Shown: positions 1 through 4,696 of the stretch, piece after piece | How the letters are laid out: each line of letters opens with the position of its first letter | Position numbering within the stretch: position 1 is the first letter of the stretch | NCBI GenBank assembly: GCA_937957895.1 | Contig: CALFEZ010000317.1 | Coordinates: forward strand, 1 to 8,096 | DNA length: 8,096 nucleotides | Direction: 5' to 3' | Origin: an uncultured Erysipelotrichaceae bacterium | Lineage (GTDB): Bacteria > Bacillota_I > Bacilli_A > Erysipelotrichales > Erysipelotrichaceae | Notes under the pieces: model-generated | The model's database searches: none | Told to the model about the DNA's origin: nothing | The model's input: only the letters and a program-made list of their open reading frames with translations | Translations under genes and position numbers: made by a program

Positions 1-197
1 AATATGGCTCCGGATGTCGCAGCGATCAAGTAGGACCATGTTTTGTTTGCCTTTGGTCCTAGATACTTCATCACAGCTCCTTGTGACATAAACTGAGCGA
101 TTGCTCCTGATAGGAAAAAGGCGATCGTTAATGAAATGATGCGATGAATCGTTAAATAATTGATGAGGGCTTGAACACCCGCTTGGATGATTTCCAT
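1..197 (-). CDS. ArsP-like permease (PF03773/DUF318 family), N-terminal part only
   Basis: The reverse complement reads from an ATG at 197 without a stop to the window edge, giving 65 codons. A hydrophobic stretch (about residues 20-36, ISLTIAFFLSGAIAQFM) is followed by SQGAVMKYLGPKANK and SYLIAATSGAI. This resembles the start of COG0701/PF03773 permeases, in which a membrane segment precedes a conserved SxEAVxKYxG-like stretch and an SGxxLAVCSC region; the latter would lie outside the window. Members include ArsP, which exports trivalent organoarsenicals, and many uncharacterised permeases. The start lies 10 bases after the stop of the minus-strand arsR, with AAGGAAA just upstream, so the two are probably co-transcribed. 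An inner-membrane efflux role for an arsenical or other thiol-reactive metalloid is inferred from family and context. The C-terminal substrate-binding part is not visible. Confidence 0.8.
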   Translation of the reverse strand, partial: MEIIQAGVQALINYLTIHRIISLTIAFFLSGAIAQFMSQGAVMKYLGPKANKTWSYLIAATSGAI

Positions 198-207
198 ATA
201 TTTCCTT

Positions 208-489
208 TCATTCAGACCTGTTGTTATGGTCTGTTTTATCCCAAATCGACTTGAGTTTGTTTGCCATATCATGGTTGATGGTATATCGTTGGCGTACTCC
301 GTCTTTTTGAACGTCGATCAAACCACAGTTTGTCATTTTCTTAAGATGAAACGACAACGTTGGTTGTGCCACTGACAAATCACTTAGAAAATCACATGCA
401 CAAACTTCTCCTTGCTGAAGGCGTTTATAGATCGTAAAACGAACCGGATCACCTAGTGCTTTAAGGCACTCAATCATTTGTTGACTCAT
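208..489 (-). CDS. arsR: ArsR/SmtB-family metalloid-responsive repressor (leftward operon)
   Basis: This 93-residue winged-helix protein has the ArsR core: a LGDPVRFTIYKRL helix (residues 12-24), the metal-sensing motif EVCACDFL with Cys30 and Cys32, and a recognition helix around QPTLSFHLKKM (42-52). A wing follows, with GVRQRYTIN (64-72). The CxC at the start of the DNA-binding helix is the E. coli ArsR-type As(III)/Sb(III) site, so it should release DNA on binding trivalent metalloid. An AGGAGG ribosome binding site lies 5 bases before the ATG. The gene sits between the thioredoxin gene (71 bases upstream) and the permease gene (10 bases downstream), so it is probably autoregulated from the promoter near 871-899. 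It is clearly not a duplicate of the ArsR at 988: length, recognition helix and C-terminus all differ. Confidence 0.92.
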   Translation of the reverse strand: MSQQMIECLKALGDPVRFTIYKRLQQGEVCACDFLSDLSVAQPTLSFHLKKMTNCGLIDVQKDGVRQRYTINHDMANKLKSIWDKTDHNNRSE

Positions 490-559
490 TTTGACCTCCT
501 GAAACAGCTAGTCATGGATCGATGATCCTACTGTGGTGCAGTTCTTTTTCATTGATCAA

Positions 560-584
560 ATCAACTTCCTTTGATCAAGTTGAT
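560..584. repeat. Inverted repeat across the thioredoxin stop codon
   Basis: ATCAACTT (560-567) and AAGTTGAT (577-584) form a perfect 8-bp stem with a 9-base loop, spanning the last codons and stop of the thioredoxin gene. The palindrome TTGATCAA also occurs twice here (552-559 and 571-578), 19 bases apart. No T-tract follows on the minus strand, so it does not look like a full intrinsic terminator. A weak attenuator or RNA-stability element between the first and second genes is possible. Confidence 0.35.
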
Positions 585-797
585 GATCTCGTTAGTTGAC
601 AGTACTTTGCCGACAGAAACCAGTTTGTCATCAACAACCAAACCCGGACTGCCCAACATGCCATATTGCATCATTTCCTCGAGATCCGTCACTTTGACAA
701 CCGTTGCATCAAGTGAAAGTCTTTCGACTGCTTCGATTACATTTCTTTCCAATCTTCTGCAATTATTACACCCTGGTCCAAGTACTTTGATAATCAT
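561..797 (-). CDS. Small thioredoxin-like redox protein (MTH895/TM0996 type, Thioredoxin_3)
   Basis: This 78-residue thioredoxin-fold protein begins MIIKVLGPGCNNC. The redox pair is Cys10 and Cys13, followed by a helix (RRLERNVIEAVERL), and Pro51 in GSPGLVVDD is the expected cis-proline. Such 75-80 residue proteins (redox-active disulfide protein family, PF13192) are often found beside PF03773 permeases and ArsR regulators. The start at 797 is preferred because AGGAG lies 6 bases upstream and the family begins here. An in-frame ATG at 845 would add 16 residues with no family resemblance and would lie very close to the predicted transcription start. It is the first gene of the leftward operon. 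Its partner is unknown; it may reduce a metalloid-bound or oxidised thiol on the permease or another ars protein (inference). Confidence 0.88.
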   Translation of the reverse strand: MIIKVLGPGCNNCRRLERNVIEAVERLSLDATVVKVTDLEEMMQYGMLGSPGLVVDDKLVSVGKVLSTNEIINLIKGS

Positions 798-854
798 CTG
801 ACACTCCTTTTTTGTGCAAGTCGGCGATCCAACAAAGATGACCAACTAAAACAA

Positions 855-876
855 TATATTGACAGGTATCAATATA
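855..876. promoter_or_regulatory. Putative ArsR operator 1 (over the leftward -10)
   Basis: TATATTGA and TCAATATA form a perfect 8-bp inverted repeat separated by 6 bases (CAGGTA). It covers the leftward -10 and probable start site. Its half-site is shared with the repeat at 881-904, whose centre is 27 bp away, which points to two dimers of the same repressor binding the same promoter. Confidence 0.68.
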
Positions 877-899
877 ACATACATATCGATGTTTATCAA
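871..899 (-). promoter_or_regulatory. Sigma70/SigA-type promoter of the leftward trx-arsR-permease operon
   Basis: On the minus strand, TTGATA (899-894) is followed after exactly 17 bases by TATATT (876-871). This places the transcription start at about 864, some 67 bases before the thioredoxin ATG. Both core elements are covered by inverted repeats of the same type: the -10 by 855-876 and the -35 by 881-904. This is the arrangement expected for direct repression by an ArsR-family dimer. Confidence 0.72.
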
Positions 900-904
900 T
901 ATGT
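881..904. promoter_or_regulatory. Putative ArsR operator 2 (over the leftward -35)
   Basis: ACATATCGA and TCAATATGT are 9-base arms with one mismatch (C887/A898), separated by 6 bases. The core ATAT(C/T)GA-N6-TCAATAT matches the repeat at 855-876. It overlaps the leftward -35 (894-899). It ends 15 bases before the rightward -35, so binding here might also affect the divergent promoter. Confidence 0.62.
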
Positions 905-918
905 TTTTCGATTTTGGG

Positions 919-947
919 TTGATAACTGCATGTTTCAATGCTACACT
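919..947 (+). promoter_or_regulatory. Promoter of the rightward arsR-arsD-arsA operon
   Basis: TTGATA (919-924), a 17-base spacer and TACACT (942-947) form a reasonable sigma70/SigA-type promoter. Transcription would begin near 954, about 34 bases before the arsR ATG. The inverted repeat at 947-968 covers the start-site region. Confidence 0.68.
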
Positions 948-968
948 ATATGAGTAAATGCTCATATA
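947..968. promoter_or_regulatory. Putative ArsR operator 3 (rightward ars operon)
   Basis: TATATGAG (947-954) and CTCATATA (961-968) form a perfect 8-bp inverted repeat with a 6-base spacer. It abuts the rightward -10 and spans the predicted transcription start. Its geometry equals that of the repeats at 855-876 and 881-904, but the inner half-site bases differ (GAG versus TGA). It is therefore most likely the operator of the ArsR encoded at 988-1356. Confidence 0.7.
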
Positions 969-987
969 ATCAAGAAAGGAGAAACAA

Positions 988-1356
988 ATGGTTGACATTT
1001 TCAAAGCATTGAGTCAGGAAAACAGGATTGCAATATTAGCTTTGTTATCAGACCAACCACTGTGTGTCTGCGACATAGAGTCGAATCTGCAACTGACACA
1101 ATCCAATGCCTCCAGACATTTAAGTGCCCTTAGAAACGCAGGGATCATCAAAAGCTACAAAACAGCTCAATGGGTTTACTTTACGATCGATGAAACATTT
1201 CAGATCGAAAACGAATCACTATGGCAGTATCTATGCGAGCAGTTTGAAAAACAACCCTATCTAGCAGTTCGAAAAAGCTATCAAGCTGTTTCAAGTTGTT
1301 CAGGTCCTTTCCCGGTTGAGTTAAAGAAGCATTTTTTAAGGAGAACGTATGAGTAA
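988..1356 (+). CDS. arsR: ArsR-family As(III)/Sb(III)-responsive repressor (rightward ars operon)
   Basis: This 122-residue winged-helix repressor contains DIFKALSQENRIAILALL (residues 3-20), the metalloid motif LCVCDI with Cys26 and Cys28, a recognition helix around QSNASRHLSALRNAG (38-52) and the wing KTAQWVYFTI (58-67). The CVC pair corresponds to the E. coli ArsR ELCVCDL site. A C-terminal extension beyond residue 80 carries further cysteines (Cys83, Cys104), either of which could serve as a third ligand; this cannot be decided here. AAAGGAG lies 6 bases before the ATG. The gene is the first of the operon and overlaps arsD by 8 bases, so translation is probably coupled. It likely represses its own promoter through the inverted repeat at 947-968. 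Confidence 0.95.
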   Translation: MVDIFKALSQENRIAILALLSDQPLCVCDIESNLQLTQSNASRHLSALRNAGIIKSYKTAQWVYFTIDETFQIENESLWQYLCEQFEKQPYLAVRKSYQAVSSCSGPFPVELKKHFLRRTYE

Positions 1357-1702
1357 ACTTGTGATTTATGATCCTGCGATGTGTTGCCCTTCAGGAATGT
1401 GTGGTGTCAGCATCGATCCTGAGATACTGCGAGTAGCTACTACTTTGCATTCTTTTCGAAAGTATGGCATAGAAGTGAAGCGTTACAACCTCACTTCAAA
1501 TCCGATGGAGTTTGTCACTCACCCTGAAGTCAATAGACTGATTCAAGAAAAAGGACTCGCTTGTTTGCCAATAACGGTATTGGATGAGCGTGTCATCTTG
1601 TCGGCACGATATCCTACCGATCAAGAGATGGTAAAAATGGTAGGATTGCCAATGAGTGTTTTAAGCAACAAGCCAAAACCAGTGAGTGTATCGAAAAAAT
1701 GA
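1349..1702 (+). CDS. arsD: ArsD metallochaperone for the ArsA ATPase
   Basis: This 117-residue protein begins SKLVIYDPAMCCPSGMCG, with Cys12, Cys13 and Cys18 at the positions of the ArsD metalloid-binding site. ArsD binds As(III)/Sb(III) with these three cysteines, passes it to ArsA and raises ArsA's affinity; it is also a weak repressor. A thioredoxin-like core follows, including LACLPITVLDERVI (about residues 70-83). The vicinal cysteine pairs found near the C-terminus of the E. coli plasmid protein are absent; the tail is Lys/Ser/Pro-rich. AAGGAGA lies just upstream of the ATG, inside the end of arsR. The stop overlaps the arsA start (ATGA), consistent with coordinated production of chaperone and ATPase. 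Confidence 0.96.
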   Translation: MSKLVIYDPAMCCPSGMCGVSIDPEILRVATTLHSFRKYGIEVKRYNLTSNPMEFVTHPEVNRLIQEKGLACLPITVLDERVILSARYPTDQEMVKMVGLPMSVLSNKPKPVSVSKK

Positions 1703-3462
1703 CATCTATCATGAAACATTTCGAAAATTTCGATACAAAAAGAATCAATCTTACGAAGTACATCTTTTTTACGGGAAAAGGAGGAGTTGGTAAAACCTCA
1801 ACAGCATGCGCAGTCGCGGTTTCCCTTGCCGATCAAGGCAAAAGAGTTTTACTGATCAGTACCGATCCCGCATCCAATCTTCAAGATGTGTTTGAGATCG
1901 AGATGACAAATGGAATTGTTCCCATCAAAGAAGTTCCCAACTTGTGTGTCTCCAATCTAGACCCGATTGAAGCTGCTGCCCAATACCGCGAAAAAGTGAT
2001 CGCTCCTTTTCGCAATATCTTGCCTTTGGCTGCAATCGAGAATATGGAAGAGCAGCTTTCAGGATCTTGCACAGTCGAGATTGCTGCGTTTAACGAGTTT
2101 ACTTCTTATTTAACTGACGCTGATGCACATCGCGCATATGATCATATCGTATTTGATACTGCCCCGACCGGACATACGCTGCGTATGTTGCAGTTGCCTG
2201 CCGCATGGGATGCATTTATCGAAAAGTCTACCCACCAAAATTCATGCCTGGGACAACTTTCAGGATTGGAAGAACAAAAAAATAACTACAAAAAAGCAGT
2301 CAAAAACCTTTCAGATCCAACTAAGACGACCATGATTTTGGTGGCAAGACCAGAGATGTCGACCTTGATCGAGGCAAACCGAGCTTCTTTGGAGTTGTTG
2401 GATATCGGGATCCACAATCAGATACTGGTGATCAATGGCATCTTGACGGAATATGACGACAACATATCGAGACATCTATATGACAAGCAACAAGTTGAAC
2501 TTAACAACATACCGGATCATTTAAGAAAGATCTCAACCTATTCCATTCCATTGCGTTCATATAACATCACCGGTATCACTCATGTCAGAAACTTCCTAAA
2601 AGAAGACGATATCAACGATGTTGATCCAACGATGCATATTTATGATGCTCCTTCACTGAGACATGTGGTCGATGACTTGATCGATTCCAACAAAAGGATC
2701 ATCTTTGTCATGGGTAAAGGTGGAGTTGGTAAATCTTCCATTGCATCCGCCATCGCATTGAGATTGGCAGACCGTGGACGAAACGTGCATCTGGCTTCGA
2801 CCGATCCAGCAGGTATTTCAAGTAACTTCATCCATGGAATTGACTCTTTGAAAGTAAGCTATATTGATCAGAAGCATGAACTCAAAGTCTATCAGGACGA
2901 AATACTGACAAAAGCCAGAACCACTATGGATGATGATCAAATTGCTTATATCGAAGAAGATCTTCGATCTCCATGCACGGAAGAGATCGCAGTGTTCAGA
3001 GCATTTGCCAGAATCGTCGAAACATCGCAAGATCAAGTGGTCGTGATCGATACAGCTCCTACCGGACACACATTGTTATTATTAGACTCGACCATGAACT
3101 ACCACAAAGAAATCCAAAGAAATCAAGGTGAAATCCCTGATTGTGTAAAAAATCTGTTGCCAAAGCTTCGTGATGAATCGCTGACTGAAGTCATTATCGT
3201 CTCACAAGCACAAACAACTCCCGTATTTGAAGCACAGCGATTGGAAGAAGATCTGCATCGTGCAAACATTGCCGTGAAATGGTGGATCATCAATCATGCC
3301 ATCATACAAACAAAGTCTTCGAACAAACTTTTGCTGGCTATGGCACACAACGAGTTATATTGGATAGAAAAAGTAAAACAACATACAAACGGAAAATATG
3401 CCATCGTCGGATATTGCCACAAAACCATCACAAATGAAACGCTGAGAAGTTGGACAGCATAA
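1699..3462 (+). CDS. arsA: ArsA arsenite/antimonite-stimulated ATPase (two-domain)
   Basis: This 587-residue protein has the full-length tandem ArsA architecture. The N-terminal half carries the P-loop GKGGVGKT (residues 26-33) and DTAPTGHT (153-160). The C-terminal half carries GKGGVGKS (339-346) and DTAPTGHT (451-458). Three cysteines match the E. coli metalloid-site residues Cys113, Cys172 and Cys422: Cys124 in SGSCTVEIAAF, Cys183 in HQNSCLGQLSGLE, and Cys426 in RSPCTEEIAVF. ArsA binds As(III)/Sb(III) from ArsD and uses ATP to drive export through a membrane partner, usually ArsB or Acr3. Neither is encoded here; the only transporter seen is the ArsP-like permease on the opposite arm. The start at 1699 overlaps the arsD stop and has no good ribosome binding site; the ATG at 1711 is an alternative. 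Confidence 0.97.
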   Translation: MTSIMKHFENFDTKRINLTKYIFFTGKGGVGKTSTACAVAVSLADQGKRVLLISTDPASNLQDVFEIEMTNGIVPIKEVPNLCVSNLDPIEAAAQYREKVIAPFRNILPLAAIENMEEQLSGSCTVEIAAFNEFTSYLTDADAHRAYDHIVFDTAPTGHTLRMLQLPAAWDAFIEKSTHQNSCLGQLSGLEEQKNNYKKAVKNLSDPTKTTMILVARPEMSTLIEANRASLELLDIGIHNQILVINGILTEYDDNISRHLYDKQQVELNNIPDHLRKISTYSIPLRSYNITGITHVRNFLKEDDINDVDPTMHIYDAPSLRHVVDDLIDSNKRIIFVMGKGGVGKSSIASAIALRLADRGRNVHLASTDPAGISSNFIHGIDSLKVSYIDQKHELKVYQDEILTKARTTMDDDQIAYIEEDLRSPCTEEIAVFRAFARIVETSQDQVVVIDTAPTGHTLLLLDSTMNYHKEIQRNQGEIPDCVKNLLPKLRDESLTEVIIVSQAQTTPVFEAQRLEEDLHRANIAVKWWIINHAIIQTKSSNKLLLAMAHNELYWIEKVKQHTNGKYAIVGYCHKTITNETLRSWTA

Positions 3463-3472
3463 AGGAGAACCC

Positions 3473-3742
3473 ATGAAAATCACAAACAAAGCCAAACCAA
3501 TCATCGAAAAAATCTTGGAAGAAAACAACTGCGACACTTTGCTGGTCAACATCATGCAAGGATGCTGCGGCCCTTCGGTCTTTTTGACCATGGGAACTTT
3601 GCAAGGCAGTGAAGAAGTGACGAATGTCAATGGTGTCTCTGTTGTTTTTTCACCAGAAGCCATCGAAAGAACCAAAGAAGTCGTCATTGATGAAAAAGAC
3701 GGAAAACTCGTTTTAGAGGATGCCTTGGCATCCAACTGCTGA
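3473..3742 (+). CDS. IscA/HesB-like protein in the ars operon
   Basis: This 89-residue protein resembles the HesB/IscA (Fe-S biosynthesis) fold: an N-terminal helix (ITNKAKPIIEKILEENN), a strand leading to the loop MQGCCGPSVFLTM with Cys31 and Cys32, and VNGVSVVFSPEAIE, the usual strand-turn-strand before a helix. The classical C-terminal CGCG motif is missing; instead the protein ends on a lone Cys89, and Cys20 is extra. It resembles the short HesB-like family of anaerobes, some members of which carry selenocysteine in a GUGGPS-type loop (recalled from family knowledge). Here the aligned residue is cysteine. AAAGGAG lies about 5 bases before the ATG, and the gene starts 10 bases after arsA, so it belongs to the operon. 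A role in Fe-S or metalloid-thiol handling is inference. Confidence 0.78.
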   Translation: MKITNKAKPIIEKILEENNCDTLLVNIMQGCCGPSVFLTMGTLQGSEEVTNVNGVSVVFSPEAIERTKEVVIDEKDGKLVLEDALASNC

Positions 3743-3758
3743 TGATCAGACAACGTGA

Positions 3759-3786
3759 TTGACAAAGAAGCCTGATCGGATACTAA
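3759..3786 (+). promoter_or_regulatory. Candidate promoter for the peptidase-like/cysteine desulfurase genes
   Basis: A consensus -35 TTGACA (3759-3764), 17 bases after the IscA-like stop, is followed by a 16-base spacer and TACTAA (3781-3786), which matches only 3 of 6 -10 positions. If used, it would give a leader of about 250 bases. The weak -10 makes this tentative; read-through from the ars promoter is the alternative. Confidence 0.3.
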
Positions 3787-3870
3787 GTTGCATCAAAAAG
3801 AGTCAGACTTGTGTATACACCGGAAATCACGTTTGTTTTGTCATCTTTGGGGTTTGTCGATCCAAAAGAC

Positions 3871-3898
3871 CTGTGTTTGCTGCGATCAACGAACACAG
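3871..3898 (+). other. Hairpin in the putative leader
   Basis: CTGTGTTTG (3871-3879) pairs with CGAACACAG (3890-3898), giving a 9-bp stem with one G-U pair and a 10-base loop. No T-run follows, so it is not a simple terminator. It is the clearest secondary structure in this gene-free stretch. No known riboswitch class is recognised. Confidence 0.4.
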
Positions 3899-4040
3899 CA
3901 TCGAATCATCTTTCCTTGCCATAACAAACAAAAGATTCTCATCAACGTTGCATATTTGGTCTTCCGTGACTTGGCTGGTTACTGTTTAGCTTTGCTTTTG
4001 ACTGACTGATGCATATGAACATAGAGGTGACATTACAATC

Positions 4041-4682
4041 ATGAAACTGGAACATATCGAACATCTGATAATCGATCTACCGGATCATCGTGGCTTTTCA
4101 TATGGTTGCAACCAACAGTGGTATCCCAGAAAATGGCAACAGCTTTCTGGTTGTGCCCCCACGATCGCATCGACGATGATCATGCTGATGATGGCACAAA
4201 ATCAAATCCCAAGATTTATGGATGTCCACACCAAAGAAGATGCTATCACTCTGATGCAGCGATTGTGGAGCTATGTCACCCCTACTTGGGGTGGAGTCTC
4301 CACCACGACATACTTCGCAAAATCACTTAGTGTTTTTTTTGATAGCATCGATCTTAAGGTCAACACGAACATCCTCGACATTCCCGCAAAGAGTAAAAAC
4401 CACCTTGATTTTGATCCTATAGTAAGCTTTATCGAGACTGCCTTGAGCAAGGATATGCCCATCGCTTTTCTCAATCTTGATCATGGAGATCAAGTCGCTT
4501 TGGAAAGCTGGCACTGGACCATCATTGTTTCATATAGCCAAGAGAGAACGAATCATTTGATTGAATTGGTAGATAACGGTAAAATAAAGGTGATCGATAT
4601 CCATCGATGGTTTTTGACCACAAAAAAAGGTGGTGGTTTGGTTAGTCTTGAGCCAACACCTTCAAAAAATCACGATGGATGA
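4041..4682 (+). CDS. C39/papain-like cysteine-peptidase-fold protein, function unknown
   Basis: This 213-residue protein has no signal peptide and is probably cytoplasmic. The N-terminal part (residues 21-48) reads YGCNQQWYPRKWQ then LSGCAPTIAST. A Gln-containing stretch followed by GCxPT at a helix start is the nucleophile signature of C39/papain-like proteins, making Cys38 the likely catalytic residue. His158 in ESWHWTIIVSY and Asp178 in ELVDNGKIKVI fit the remaining triad positions, followed by an RWF and GGGLV ending. The substrate is unknown; peptidase, transpeptidase or isopeptidase activity is possible. GAGGTGA lies 10 bases before the ATG. The stop is 14 bases before the cysteine desulfurase start, so the two are probably one transcription unit. 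Its position after ars and IscA-like genes suggests a thiol- or metalloid-linked task (inference). Confidence 0.72.
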   Translation: MKLEHIEHLIIDLPDHRGFSYGCNQQWYPRKWQQLSGCAPTIASTMIMLMMAQNQIPRFMDVHTKEDAITLMQRLWSYVTPTWGGVSTTTYFAKSLSVFFDSIDLKVNTNILDIPAKSKNHLDFDPIVSFIETALSKDMPIAFLNLDHGDQVALESWHWTIIVSYSQERTNHLIELVDNGKIKVIDIHRWFLTTKKGGGLVSLEPTPSKNHDG

Positions 4683-4696
4683 AACATGGAGGTTTT

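Larger units (their letters stand above)
3743..4040. other. Gene-free intergenic stretch between the IscA-like and peptidase-like genes
   Basis: About 300 bases with no convincing gene on either strand. The two overlapping plus-strand readings of 73-76 codons lack a good ribosome binding site and any recognisable motif. The stretch holds a candidate promoter (3759-3786), a strong hairpin (3871-3898) and, at its end, the ribosome binding site GAGGTGA (4024-4030), 10 bases before the next ATG. No intrinsic terminator follows the IscA-like gene. It may be a long structured leader of the downstream pair of genes, or a decayed gene. Confidence 0.5.

Noticed and set aside
798..845. Longer N-terminus for the thioredoxin gene, starting at 845
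   Set aside because: The extra 16 residues do not resemble the family, no ribosome binding site precedes 845, and a good AGGAG sits at the proper distance from the ATG at 797.
3355..3765. 136-codon open frame on the minus strand
   Set aside because: It is antisense to the arsA end and the IscA-like gene, which have clear motifs and ribosome binding sites; its own product is low-complexity and unrecognisable.
3759..4009. Cysteine-rich small proteins in two plus-strand frames of the gene-free stretch
   Set aside because: The two frames overlap each other, lack a convincing ribosome binding site, show no known motif, and the composition looks like translated non-coding DNA.
4679..4696. Cysteine desulfurase start at 4679, overlapping the upstream stop
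   Set aside because: No ribosome binding site precedes it, while GGAGG lies just before the ATG at 4697, after which homology-like sequence begins (NDFPIL then YFDNAATT).
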